Assembly (NCBI RefSeq): GCF_001975825.1
Contig: NZ_MTKN01000022.1
Span: forward strand, 19,346-60,047
Reading direction: 5' to 3'
DNA length: 40,702 bases
From: [Flexibacter] sp. ATCC 35208
Lineage (GTDB): Bacteria; Bacteroidota; Bacteroidia; Chitinophagales; Chitinophagaceae
Shown: positions 22,417-31,420 of the stretch, piece by piece
How the letters are laid out: every line of letters begins with the position of its first letter
How positions within the stretch are numbered: the stretch's first letter is position 1
Translations under genes and position numbers: made by a program
The notes under the pieces: generated by a model
Told to the model about the DNA's origin: nothing
The model's database searches: none
Seen by the model: only the letters and a program-made list of their open reading frames with translations

Positions 22417-24009
22417 ATGCGCTGGAACCGATTTTGGATTTTTTTAAGTTGTGCAACATTTTTTGGAAGTTTATTTCTTTACGCGAGGAACAAACCTGAA
22501 CCAGCAGGCAAAAAACAAAATCCGCCCCTAAGGACGATCATTATTGATCCTGGACATAGTGCTACTACCCCGGGAGCAAAAGGAAGTTTTTCCACGGAGG
22601 AACAGGTAACACTGGATGTAGCCCTTAAGTTGGGCAAGCTGATCGAAGCCAATATGAAAGATGTACGTGTGGTCTACACAAGAAAGACACCCGCAGCACT
22701 GGCAGGCTCCCTGAAGGCAGACCTGAACGAAAGAGCCAATATCGCCAATAGGGAAAAAGGAGACCTTTTTATCTCTATTCACTGTAATTCTGCTGGACCT
22801 ACCCATAAAGTAACCGGCTATAAGACGGTATATGTGAAGAAAGGAAAAAAGAAAGTAGCCTCCAAAAGACCTATTTACTCAACCTCCCCCAGCACAGCAG
22901 AAGGTACTGAAACCTATGTATGGGCTACCGGGAAGAACAATGCAAAGACAGAATCCCTGCGTGAAAGCTCCGTAATCATGCTGGATGCTGAATCTGAAGG
23001 GGCTAATTCTGTCATGGATATGTCCGATCCGGAAACCTTTATCCTGCTGAACACCCTGCGCAACGCTTATTTTGACCAGAGCCTCCGCCTCTCTTCCCTG
23101 ATCGAAGATCAGTTTACAGAAGTAGGCCGCATCAGCCGTGGCGCCCGTCAGCGTGACGAAAAAGGAATCTGGGTGCTGCAGGCCACCGCCATGCCAAGTG
23201 TACTGGTAGAACTGGGCTTTATCTCTAACCCACAGGAAGAAAAGTACCTGAACTCAGACGATGGTCAGCAGGAAATGGCACTCTGCATCTTTAAAGCAAT
23301 CAAACGCTACAAGGATGAACTGAACCGCTACGATGGCGACCGCCGCTCCGGCAGCGAACAACCAGCTACCATTCAGAACAATGCCACCAAAAGCAAGTCG
23401 GTTTATAAGCAATCCGCTGATAAAGAGGTCGTAAGCAATACACCTACTGCCCCAGCCAAACAATCTTTTGATGTACAACTGCTGGTCACCGAAAAGACCT
23501 ACGGCAGAGGTGCTACCATATTTAATGGAATGCACGGTACCATCAGGAAGTATTCATACGTAAAAGACAGTAAGAAGTTAAATAAATATATCTGGGAAAA
23601 TTTCCGGACCGAAGCTGAAGCCAAAGCTGCATTGCAAAAAGCAAAGCAGCTTGGCTTTCGCCAGGCCTTTGTAATTAACAAGGATGGCTCCATAGGTAGT
23701 TCAAAACCAACGCCCCCCGTACAGCTGGCTAAAACAAAGTCGGTGAGCAAGCCACCAGACAATAAATATAATATACAACTCCTCGTTACTGATAAGAAGT
23801 ATACCCGCTCAGCCCCCATCTTCAGCAAATTGAACGGTTATATTAAAAAACAACCCGTGTCTATTAATAATAAGACACTTAATAAATATGTTTGGGGCAC
23901 TTTTGCCAGCATCAATGAAGCAAGGTCTGCGCTCTCCCACGCCAAAAAAGCCGGCTTCTGGAACGCCTTTATTATGGACCCTGAGCATAACAGCCTTGCT
24001 CAACGTTAA
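22417..24009 (+). CDS. N-acetylmuramoyl-L-alanine amidase with two C-terminal SPOR-like repeats
   Basis: A 530-residue cell-wall hydrolase that cuts the amide bond between muramic acid and the stem peptide. An N-terminal hydrophobic segment (FWIFLSCATFFGSLFLYARN) exports or anchors it. The Amidase_3 domain follows: Zn ligands His47 (IIIDPGHS), Glu61 (STEEQVTL) and His122 (LFISIHCNSAG), and a late catalytic Glu in VLVELGFISNP. Two similar C-terminal repeats, FDVQLLVTEKTYGRGATIF and YNIQLLVTDKKYTRSAPIF, each run to a GF-x-x-AF motif (GFRQAFVI, GFWNAFIM). They look like SPOR-type domains that bind denuded glycan at division sites. A daughter-cell separation role is inferred. Confidence 0.88.
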   Translation: MRWNRFWIFLSCATFFGSLFLYARNKPEPAGKKQNPPLRTIIIDPGHSATTPGAKGSFSTEEQVTLDVALKLGKLIEANMKDVRVVYTRKTPAALAGSLKADLNERANIANREKGDLFISIHCNSAGPTHKVTGYKTVYVKKGKKKVASKRPIYSTSPSTAEGTETYVWATGKNNAKTESLRESSVIMLDAESEGANSVMDMSDPETFILLNTLRNAYFDQSLRLSSLIEDQFTEVGRISRGARQRDEKGIWVLQATAMPSVLVELGFISNPQEEKYLNSDDGQQEMALCIFKAIKRYKDELNRYDGDRRSGSEQPATIQNNATKSKSVYKQSADKEVVSNTPTAPAKQSFDVQLLVTEKTYGRGATIFNGMHGTIRKYSYVKDSKKLNKYIWENFRTEAEAKAALQKAKQLGFRQAFVINKDGSIGSSKPTPPVQLAKTKSVSKPPDNKYNIQLLVTDKKYTRSAPIFSKLNGYIKKQPVSINNKTLNKYVWGTFASINEARSALSHAKKAGFWNAFIMDPEHNSLAQR

Positions 24010-24163
24010 CTCCTCCCCTCCCCCCTTTAGCCTTTTTAACCCCACGACCCTTTCCCCCAACTTTTTCCCAAAACCAATCATTTCCAACACTTCACGTTAT
24101 ATTTACCTTTTTAAATATTAGTTAAAATAGGTGTGGTATTTGCAATTGAAAATCAGTAATTGA

Positions 24164-24192
24164 TTGCCCGCATCCTTTTTTGATTATTTTTG
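24164..24192 (+). promoter_or_regulatory. Promoter of the mce-ostA operon
   Basis: The -7 element TATTTTTG (24185-24192) fits TAnnTTTG. TTG at 24164-24166 lies 18 bases upstream; an alternative TTG at 24160-24162 gives 22. The start codon is 22 bases downstream. Confidence 0.6.
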
Positions 24193-24214
24193 CAAGAACG
24201 TATAACGTATTCAC

Positions 24215-25213
24215 ATGCTTAAAGTATCGAACGAAACTAAGGTTGGCATCCTGGCTGCAGTAGCCATCGCAATGCTGATTTTAGGTTTTAATTTGTTAAA
24301 AGGTAAAAGCCTTTTTTCGCATAGCAAGACTATTTATGCTGTATATACACAGGTAAATGGCCTCCAACCTTCCAGCGCCGTACAGGTAAATGGCCTCGTG
24401 GTAGGTAATGTAGCCAACCTGGACGTAATGGATAAAAACGCAGGCCGCATCCTGGTAACGCTGACTATCAAGAAGAAAATTGATATTCCGCGCAATTCTG
24501 TGGCCCGTATTACCGGCGACCTGTTAGGTACCAAAACCGTACAGATCGACTTCGGTAACGCGAACGATTATCTCAAAGACGGCGATACCGTGTATGCAGC
24601 CGTAGACGGATCCGTAACAGACGCCCTCAAAGAACAACTGAACCCATTGGTGCAGAAACTGGAAGGTACACTGGGATCTGTAGACTCCGTTCTCCTGACC
24701 GTCAACTCCATCTTTGACACAACTACCAAAGGCAACCTCAGAGAAGCAATCGCCCACCTGAATGCCACTATGGGCAACTTTACCCGTACTTCCGCATCCC
24801 TGAATGGTATGCTGGATCCAAAACATGGTAATGTGACCGCAACCTTCGACAACCTGGAAGCACTCACCGCTAACCTGAAAGCAAACAACGACAAGATCAC
24901 CGCTATCCTGAGCAATGCAGAAAAAACAACTGCTGCCCTGTCTAACGGTCAACTGGATAAAACACTACAGGAGTTGCAGCAAATGGCTACACGCCTGAAC
25001 GAAACAATTGCAAAACTGAATAGTACCGATGGTACTGCAGGTATGTTGCTGAACGATAAGAAAGTATATGTAAACCTGCAGAATTCATTGAATAGCCTCA
25101 ATAAATTGTTGGAAGACCTTCGCGTAAATCCAAAAAGGTATGTACACTTCTCTTTGTTCGGTAAAAAATCAAAACCTCAGCCCATACCATCAGATACTGC
25201 TACGGCACAATGA
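24215..25213 (+). CDS. MlaD/Mce family lipid-transport protein
   Basis: A 332-residue protein anchored by one N-terminal membrane segment (VGILAAVAIAMLILGFNLLK). An MCE/MlaD domain follows at about residues 38-117 (YAVYTQVNGLQPSSAVQVNG, ITGDLLGTKTVQIDFG), then a long helical region with heptad-like Leu/Ala/Thr repeats (about 130-300). MCE proteins carry phospholipids between membranes together with an ABC transporter of the MlaEF type; those genes are not adjacent here. The last four bases overlap the start of the OstA-like gene (ATGA), so the two are cotranslated. Coupling a Mce protein with an LptA-like protein ties this locus to outer-membrane lipid traffic. Confidence 0.87.
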   Translation: MLKVSNETKVGILAAVAIAMLILGFNLLKGKSLFSHSKTIYAVYTQVNGLQPSSAVQVNGLVVGNVANLDVMDKNAGRILVTLTIKKKIDIPRNSVARITGDLLGTKTVQIDFGNANDYLKDGDTVYAAVDGSVTDALKEQLNPLVQKLEGTLGSVDSVLLTVNSIFDTTTKGNLREAIAHLNATMGNFTRTSASLNGMLDPKHGNVTATFDNLEALTANLKANNDKITAILSNAEKTTAALSNGQLDKTLQELQQMATRLNETIAKLNSTDGTAGMLLNDKKVYVNLQNSLNSLNKLLEDLRVNPKRYVHFSLFGKKSKPQPIPSDTATAQ

Positions 25214-27375
25214 TTTTAAACATGCAGCATTTAGCTAAAGTCGGGCTTATCCTCGCCGGGATCTGCCTTGGTAGTATATTCTCTGCCAAAGCACAGGATA
25301 CCCTTCAGCAAAAGACTGATACCGGGAAAGTGATCCACATCATTCACGCTGACTCCTTGAATGTAATCACGAAGAACGGAGTTTCGCTGAACCGGTTTAT
25401 AAACGATGTTGTCTTCCGACAGGGAAATACATTATTCTATAGCGATAGTACATTTATTGACAAAGCGACAAATGTACTCGACGCCTATGGTCATATTCAT
25501 ATCAATCAGGCCGACAGTATTCATATCTATGGCAACTATCTCCACTATGAAGGGGAGAGCAGACTCGCCACCATGTATGACAATGCCCGCCTCACAGATG
25601 GTAAAGTGACCATCTCTGGCCCTGAGCTGCAATACGACATGAATGCCAGGATCGGTACCTATACCAAAGGTGGTAAACTCGTAAACGGTACCAGTGTTCT
25701 CACCAGCCAGGAAGGTTTTTACTACGCCGATACCAAAGACGTTTATTTCAAAAAGAATGTATTGCTCGTAGATCCGGAATATACCCTGACTACCGATACC
25801 CTCTTATATAATACAATCTCCAAAGTGGCCACCATCGTAGCACCTACTACGATCAATGATGGTAAAACCATTATGTATACCACCTCAGGAGAATATAATA
25901 CAGAAACCGGCGAAGGTAACTTCGACAGCCGCCCTACTATTGAAGACAGCGCCACGACCATTACTGCAGACAGGATCATTATGGACAAAAGAACCGGGAT
26001 GGCATATGCCTACGGGAACATGGTCTATAGAGACACCGCACAGCATATGAGCCTCCTCTCTAACTTTGGTACGGTAAACCAAACCAAAAAAACCATCCTG
26101 GCCACACAGCATCCTCTCATGATCCTGGAAGGGAAAACAGATACCATGTACCTCTCTGCAGATACCTTGTATTCTGCCATCCTGGGCAAGGATAGCATCA
26201 ATGTCAGGAAACCACTGAAAGATACCATCGCTGTCGTGTTGGAGAAACCTGCGGAAAAAGAAATGCCGGATCTGGCCAAAGCAGATAGTATAGCCAAAGC
26301 AGTACCTGATAGTACCGCAAAAGCATTATCAGATAGTATAAAGGCCGTAGCAAAGATCGATAGCGTCACCACACCAACTGCGGCAAAGCTTGATAGCGTC
26401 GCTACTTCAGCACTCGCAAAGCAAAAACCTGTACCAGGAGGTCCACCTCCGGGACCGGGTGGTCCGGGTGGCCGCCCTCCAATGGCGCCAGGTAATCATC
26501 CGCCAACGCCTCCGAACGGCAATCCTCCTTTCCTTGATGCAAAGACTGACACCACTGGCAAAAAATTCCAGGAAAGTCTGCAAAAAGCTAATGGTCTGGC
26601 AGATCGTGAACGCGATAGCCTCATGAATGTAGTCGATACCGCTACACTGGCGCTGACCAACCCTGCCCTTACAAAACAAGTGAGGGATAGCCTGGTAAAA
26701 GCGGGTCCTGATGCATTGCAGAATAAACCGGATACTATCGCAAAAGACACGACAGAGATCAGGTACATCATGGCATGGCACAATGTAAAGATCTACTCCG
26801 ATTCCTTACAGGGCGTGGCAGATAGCGTATATTATTCTACAAAAGATTCTATCTTCCGCTTCTACCGCAACCCGGTATTGTGGGCGAATAGTACACAGCT
26901 GAGCGGAGATACCATTCACCTCTATACAAAAAATCAAACGGCAGATAAAATCTTACTGACACAGAATAGCCTGATTGTAAAAGAAGTAGACAAGGATCTG
27001 TATGATCAGATCAAAGGAAACTTTATCACCGGCTACTTTAAAAATCAGTCGCTCGACTGGATGCATGTAGATGGAAATGCCGAAAGTATCTATTATGTAC
27101 AGGATGATGATGGTTCTATTATCAGTGTGAACAAAACGTTGAGTGGTATCATCAATATGTACTTCCTGGAAGGACAATTGCACCATGTAAATTTCATCAA
27201 AGATCCGGAAGGAACGATGTATCCGTTCGGTCAGCGGCCTATCGATCAGATGCAGCTGCCTAACTTTAAATGGGAAATCAAGCGAAGACCGAAGTCGAAA
27301 TATGAGCTGATGGGTGGTGTGAAAGAAAAACAACCTGTAGCTGATACAACGACCGTAACAACTTCTTTACCTTAA
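25210..27375 (+). CDS. OstA/LptA-like protein with internal low-complexity linker
   Basis: A 721-residue exported protein (signal segment LAKVGLILAGICLGSIFSAK, ending at AQ). Residues about 35-340 are repeated beta-taco units of the OstA/LptA fold (LFYSDSTFIDKATNVLDAYG, GEGNFDSRPTIEDSATTITA). They are followed by Ala/Asp/Ser-rich repeats such as ADSIAKAVPDSTAKALSDSI, then a Pro/Gly-rich linker around residues 400-440. A second OstA-like part runs from about residue 515 (MAWHNVKIYSDSLQGVADSV). LptA-type proteins bridge the periplasm for lipopolysaccharide on its way to LptD, which is encoded nearby. The linker is unusual and separates two folded halves. It is translated from the ATGA overlap with the Mce gene. 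Confidence 0.8.
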   Translation: MILNMQHLAKVGLILAGICLGSIFSAKAQDTLQQKTDTGKVIHIIHADSLNVITKNGVSLNRFINDVVFRQGNTLFYSDSTFIDKATNVLDAYGHIHINQADSIHIYGNYLHYEGESRLATMYDNARLTDGKVTISGPELQYDMNARIGTYTKGGKLVNGTSVLTSQEGFYYADTKDVYFKKNVLLVDPEYTLTTDTLLYNTISKVATIVAPTTINDGKTIMYTTSGEYNTETGEGNFDSRPTIEDSATTITADRIIMDKRTGMAYAYGNMVYRDTAQHMSLLSNFGTVNQTKKTILATQHPLMILEGKTDTMYLSADTLYSAILGKDSINVRKPLKDTIAVVLEKPAEKEMPDLAKADSIAKAVPDSTAKALSDSIKAVAKIDSVTTPTAAKLDSVATSALAKQKPVPGGPPPGPGGPGGRPPMAPGNHPPTPPNGNPPFLDAKTDTTGKKFQESLQKANGLADRERDSLMNVVDTATLALTNPALTKQVRDSLVKAGPDALQNKPDTIAKDTTEIRYIMAWHNVKIYSDSLQGVADSVYYSTKDSIFRFYRNPVLWANSTQLSGDTIHLYTKNQTADKILLTQNSLIVKEVDKDLYDQIKGNFITGYFKNQSLDWMHVDGNAESIYYVQDDDGSIISVNKTLSGIINMYFLEGQLHHVNFIKDPEGTMYPFGQRPIDQMQLPNFKWEIKRRPKSKYELMGGVKEKQPVADTTTVTTSLP

Positions 27376-27385
27376 AAAAATAATT

Positions 27386-28480
27386 ATGATCAAACGGCTC
27401 TTCTCTCCCATTTATGATTTCCTGAATGATAGCAGAGCCACCGGAATAGTGTTGATCATATGTACAATCACATCCCTGCTACTGGCTAATTCTCCAATTC
27501 AGGAGAGCTGGTTGCAGGGATGGTCTTTTTCAGAGCACTGGATCAACGATGGATTGATGGTGCTCTTCTTTTTTATGGCCGGTATGGAAATTAAAAGAGA
27601 GCTGATTAGCGGAGAGCTTTCTTCTGTACAACAAGCCACACTACCAGTGTTGGCAGCAGTAGGCGGAATGTTGTTACCCGCAGGGATCTTTGCTTTATTC
27701 AATCATGGTACACCCTATGCAAATGGCTGGGGAATACCCATGGCAACAGATATCGCTTTTTCACTGGGCGTGATTTCATTATTAGGAAAAAGAGTACCGC
27801 TGGCGTTGAAGATCTTTCTCACTGCGCTGGCAATAATCGATGATCTGGGAGCGATAGTGACGATTGCAGTTTTTTATACAGCGACATTGCATCAAATTTA
27901 TTTATTGGCAGCCGGGGGAATTTTAATCGGGCTGTTTGTGATGAATAAATTTAAAGTACAAAGGCTGATATTTTATTTCATCCCCGGCATCATCCTCTGG
28001 TATTGTATCCTCCATTCAGGTATCCATGCCACTGTTGCAGGTGTATTACTGGCCTTTACAATACCGCTCAATAAGTTGGATAATCTGATCCATCACCTGC
28101 ACAAACCTGTGAACTTTATCATCATGCCCCTGTTTGCACTGGCAAATACAGCCATCGTAATCCCAACACCACTCGGACCCATTCTCCAACACACAATCAA
28201 TTACGGCATCATCGCAGGACTGGTACTCGGCAAACCACTGGGTATTTTCCTCTTTTCTTTCATCGCTGTTAAAACACGTATTGCGGCATTACCTTCACAA
28301 AGCAACTGGTCACAGTTATTAGGTGTAGGCCTGCTGGCCGGTATCGGATTTACCATGTCCATATTTATTGCCACACTTGCATACACAGATGTCAACTGGC
28401 AGGTTTACAGCAAGATAGCAGTAATGATTGCATCATTAATAGCCGGCATAGCAGGATATCTTTATTTACGCAAAAGATAG
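27386..28480 (+). CDS. nhaA: Na+/H+ antiporter NhaA
   Basis: A 364-residue inner-membrane antiporter exchanging internal Na+ for external H+. The functional aspartates are present: Asp122 in MATDIAFSLGV and Asp152-Asp153 in ALAIIDDLGAI. These match E. coli Asp133, 163 and 164 with a constant 11-residue offset. The early motif FFFMAGMEIKRELISGEL and the late GIGFTMSIFIATLAY are also typical. It begins 10 bases after the OstA-like gene and may be read through from it. It is slightly shorter than the E. coli protein, mainly at the N-terminus, and appears complete. Confidence 0.93.
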   Translation: MIKRLFSPIYDFLNDSRATGIVLIICTITSLLLANSPIQESWLQGWSFSEHWINDGLMVLFFFMAGMEIKRELISGELSSVQQATLPVLAAVGGMLLPAGIFALFNHGTPYANGWGIPMATDIAFSLGVISLLGKRVPLALKIFLTALAIIDDLGAIVTIAVFYTATLHQIYLLAAGGILIGLFVMNKFKVQRLIFYFIPGIILWYCILHSGIHATVAGVLLAFTIPLNKLDNLIHHLHKPVNFIIMPLFALANTAIVIPTPLGPILQHTINYGIIAGLVLGKPLGIFLFSFIAVKTRIAALPSQSNWSQLLGVGLLAGIGFTMSIFIATLAYTDVNWQVYSKIAVMIASLIAGIAGYLYLRKR

Positions 28481-28543
28481 CTACCTCATCCACGCAATAT
28501 TCCGTATCTTGGCACCGTTATTGCGAAGCATTGCAAATAACAA

Positions 28544-29002
28544 ATGAAAAAGATCCTGTTCATAGCCTTGCTCCTGGGGTTGTACGCTAGTTATTCAAAG
28601 GCACAGACAAAAGGCAATCCACAATTAGGTTTGCGCGCTGGTTTGCCATTTGGAGCTACAGTACGATACTTCTTCGACGATGCCAACGCAATAGAAGGCA
28701 TCGCAGGCGCTTATTCCAAAACTTACACTGTCACCGGTTTATACGAACATCATTTTGACCTCTCGGCCTTGACCACGCAAGGATTTGCATGGTTTATCGG
28801 CGGCGGAGCTCATATGGGTAGCCGGACAGTGTCAGGAAATACAAAAGTGATTGGTGGTGTGGATGGTATTGCGGGCGTAGATTACACCGTCCCCTCCCTC
28901 CCACTGAACCTGAGTATAGATTGGAAGCCCGCAATTCATTTTAATACTGACGACGACCTGACTGACTTTGCCATATCGATCAGGTATACGTTTGGAAAAT
29001 AA
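28544..29002 (+). CDS. Small outer-membrane beta-barrel protein (first paralogue)
   Basis: A 152-residue protein with signal peptide MKKILFIALLLGLYASYSKA and a compact barrel-like domain of alternating hydrophobic strands: QLGLRAGLPFGATVRYFF, VTGLYEHHFDLSAL, FAWFIGGGAHMGS, ending in FAISIRYTFGK. It resembles the next protein in order of motifs (RYFF/QHFF, YEHHFDL/YEYHFDL, GGGAHMG/GGGVHLG, and an acidic LxLSIDWKP/LVISGDLKP strand). The two are therefore tandem duplicates. No function is known to me; such proteins may be structural or adhesive. Confidence 0.75.
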   Translation: MKKILFIALLLGLYASYSKAQTKGNPQLGLRAGLPFGATVRYFFDDANAIEGIAGAYSKTYTVTGLYEHHFDLSALTTQGFAWFIGGGAHMGSRTVSGNTKVIGGVDGIAGVDYTVPSLPLNLSIDWKPAIHFNTDDDLTDFAISIRYTFGK

Positions 29003-29059
29003 TTATTGAAAACCTTTAGAGATTATTGAAACAACCTTTTTTAAAAACCAAAAACAGAT

Positions 29060-29572
29060 ATGAAACAACTTGTGTTATTATTCAGCCTGTGTACTGTAAT
29101 GGCATTTCAGGTTAATGCACAACGTCGCGGTAGCTCTACAGACTACGTGAACGCGGTAGGCGTAAGATTAAATCCATTTGTAGTAGGTGCAACTTTCCAG
29201 CATTTCTTTACTGAAAACCATGCTTTCGAGGCCCTGGCCTTTACGGATTACAACCGTCGTTCAAATGTAACTTTCACGGCATTGTATGAGTACCATTTTG
29301 ACCTGGGCGATACCCCACTGCGTATGTATGCAGGTGGTGGCGTGCACTTAGGTATCTACGATCGCTGGGATTATGATCGTGACCGTTATTGGGAACACGG
29401 TGATGGTTCTTATGCATCTCCTGGTATAGATGGTATCATTGGTTTGGAATACAAATTCAAAAAAATCCCGCTGGTGATCAGTGGTGACCTGAAACCATAT
29501 GTAAACTTCGTAGGTGGTACACACCACATTGGCGAAGAGATCGGTGGTGCTTCAGCAAGATTCGTCTTCTAA
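29060..29572 (+). CDS. Small outer-membrane beta-barrel protein (second paralogue)
   Basis: A 170-residue exported protein (signal MKQLVLLFSLCTVMAFQVNA) of the same family as the preceding gene, starting 57 bases after it. Shared blocks are FVVGATFQHFFTENHAFEAL, TALYEYHFDL, YAGGGVHLGIYD and GLEYKFKKIPLVISGDLKPY. It differs by an insertion rich in Asp, Arg, Tyr and Trp (DRWDYDRDRYWEHGDGSY), probably an external loop. The C-terminus ASARFVF ends in the aromatic residue typical of outer-membrane proteins. Function unknown; a terminator follows, closing this short operon. Confidence 0.78.
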   Translation: MKQLVLLFSLCTVMAFQVNAQRRGSSTDYVNAVGVRLNPFVVGATFQHFFTENHAFEALAFTDYNRRSNVTFTALYEYHFDLGDTPLRMYAGGGVHLGIYDRWDYDRDRYWEHGDGSYASPGIDGIIGLEYKFKKIPLVISGDLKPYVNFVGGTHHIGEEIGGASARFVF

Positions 29573-29593
29573 GAAGAATATACTCTATTATTG

Positions 29594-29629
29594 AAAAGGG
29601 TCGTCTCAAACTTCGGGACGGCCCTTTTT
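29594..29629 (+). terminator. Intrinsic terminator after the barrel-protein pair
   Basis: A 14-bp stem AAAAGGGTCGTCTC / GGGACGGCCCTTTT with two G-T wobbles, a 7-base loop and a T5 tail, 22 bases after the stop codon. Confidence 0.85.
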
Positions 29630-29633
29630 CTTT

Positions 29634-29672
29634 GAAATAGTTTTCATTCCCCGTTGCTGAATTCCCTCTATC
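29634..29672. repeat. Dispersed repeat, copy 1
   Basis: GAAATAGTTTTCATTCCCC then GTTGCTGAATTCCCTCTATC. It matches the tandem copies at 40636-40702 nearly throughout. Like them it starts within ten bases of the T tail of an intrinsic terminator. Confidence 0.65.
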
Positions 29673-29772
29673 ATGAAGGTTTTATTCAGTACCTATGGAG
29701 AGAATTTTCGTACATGCAATTCTCCTGGCCTTCCTTTTATGATACATCCCCTTTTCTTTTTTATATTTAACT

Positions 29773-31287
29773 ATGAAGATTTTTTCTGCACAACAGATTC
29801 GTGAAGCAGATGCATATACCATCACGCACACGCCCATCAGCAGCCTGGACCTAATGGAAAGAGCCGCTGCTGCTTGTACTACCTGGATTTGCAAGCACTA
29901 TGCTGCTGATATACCTGTATATATTTACTGCGGTATGGGCAACAATGGCGGTGATGGTCTGGCCATTGTACGCCTGCTCAGAAACAGAGGTTACATTGCC
30001 CACGCATTTATACTGCACCATAGTGAAAAGGCGTCTGCAGATCACGTGGCTAACAGAGAAGCTTTGCAGCAAAAATATTTGGATGCCCTACACGATGTGC
30101 CTGTTATATCTTCTATTGCTGCACCACCTGCAAATGCACTGATCGTAGACGCCCTCCTCGGTACAGGACTCAGCAGGCCCGCAAGTGGCTGGATAGCGGG
30201 CATTATCCAACAACTACAGGCATTGTATACCACCCACACCATCATCGCCATCGACCTGCCTTCAGGCATGCAGGCAGATAACTCTTCCCTGAATACACCT
30301 GTGGTAAAAGCACACCATACACTGAGCTTTGAATTTTATAAACTTGCTTTTTTATTTCCTGAAAATGCTGGCCTCACCGGCGAAGTACATATTTTGCCTA
30401 TAGGCCTCCATCCGGATTATATTAAGCAAACCCCTACCCCATTTCATATTAGTGAGTCCGCATTGATCAAAAGCATTTACAAACCCCGCTCCCCTTTTGC
30501 ACACAAAGGTACCTTTGGTCATTCCCTGCTCATTGCAGGCAGTGAAGGCAAAATGGGCGCAGCAATACTGAGTGCCAGCGCCTGTCTGAGAGCAGGTGTC
30601 GGTTTATTATCCTGTCATGTACCCAAGTGTGGATATACTATTATTCAACTGGCAGTGCCCCCTGCTATGTGCATCATAGATGACCAATATGACCACAGTT
30701 CCGGCTTTCAGACAGACACTTCAAAATATAAAGTGATCGGAATCGGCCCCGGTATCGGCACCGCCGCAGGTACCGCCTGGGCACTCGAAAGACTTTTTGA
30801 ACAATATCGCCAGCCCATGGTAATCGATGCAGATGCACTCAACATCATCGCAACTACACCTGGTTTGATTGACAAAGTACCTGAAGGAAGCCTGCTAACC
30901 CCACACCCTAAAGAGTTTGAGCGCTTATTTGGAAAGACTGCCAACAACAGGGAACAACTACAGGTCTTATCTCATAACGCCATTGAAAAACGCCTCTGTA
31001 TACTTTTAAAAGGCCGGTATACAGCCATGGCATTTCCGGATGGCAATATTTATTTTAACACAACCGGCAATCCCGGTATGGCAACAGGTGGCAGTGGAGA
31101 CGTATTAACAGGTATTTTGACATCATTAGTGTCACAGGGATACGCCTCCAAAGATGCGATGCTGATGGGCGTTTATATCCATGGTCTGGCAGGTGACTAT
31201 GCCGCTGAAACCCTCTCCCAGGAAGCAATGACGCCGGAAGACATCATTGACAATCTCGGCAAAACCTTTCTGGGCCTGCGTAAATGA
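29773..31287 (+). CDS. nnr: Bifunctional NAD(P)H-hydrate epimerase / ADP-dependent dehydratase
   Basis: A 504-residue fusion enzyme that repairs damaged NADHX and NADPHX. The N-terminal half (to about residue 215) is the YjeF_N epimerase: IFSAQQIREADAYTI, then the nucleotide-binding loop YCGMGNNGGDGLAIVRLL and AIDLPSGM. The C-terminal half is the ribokinase-like dehydratase: GTFGHSLLIAGSEGKMGAAI, VIDADALNII, LLTPHPKEFERLFG and ATGGSGDVLTGILTSL. The domain order and length match E. coli NnrED. It stands as a single gene. No clear promoter was seen in the 100 bases upstream, although copy 1 of the dispersed repeat lies there. Confidence 0.93.
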   Translation: MKIFSAQQIREADAYTITHTPISSLDLMERAAAACTTWICKHYAADIPVYIYCGMGNNGGDGLAIVRLLRNRGYIAHAFILHHSEKASADHVANREALQQKYLDALHDVPVISSIAAPPANALIVDALLGTGLSRPASGWIAGIIQQLQALYTTHTIIAIDLPSGMQADNSSLNTPVVKAHHTLSFEFYKLAFLFPENAGLTGEVHILPIGLHPDYIKQTPTPFHISESALIKSIYKPRSPFAHKGTFGHSLLIAGSEGKMGAAILSASACLRAGVGLLSCHVPKCGYTIIQLAVPPAMCIIDDQYDHSSGFQTDTSKYKVIGIGPGIGTAAGTAWALERLFEQYRQPMVIDADALNIIATTPGLIDKVPEGSLLTPHPKEFERLFGKTANNREQLQVLSHNAIEKRLCILLKGRYTAMAFPDGNIYFNTTGNPGMATGGSGDVLTGILTSLVSQGYASKDAMLMGVYIHGLAGDYAAETLSQEAMTPEDIIDNLGKTFLGLRK

Positions 31288-31420
31288 GATACTACATCAA
31301 CATACACCCCAAAAAACCTCGGAATAACGGCTTTTTTCTATCAGTTATCTATCTATTTCCCATCAGACAATTCGTAATGGAATAAAGTTTATATTTATAG
31401 AATTGTAAAAAATCACGTAT

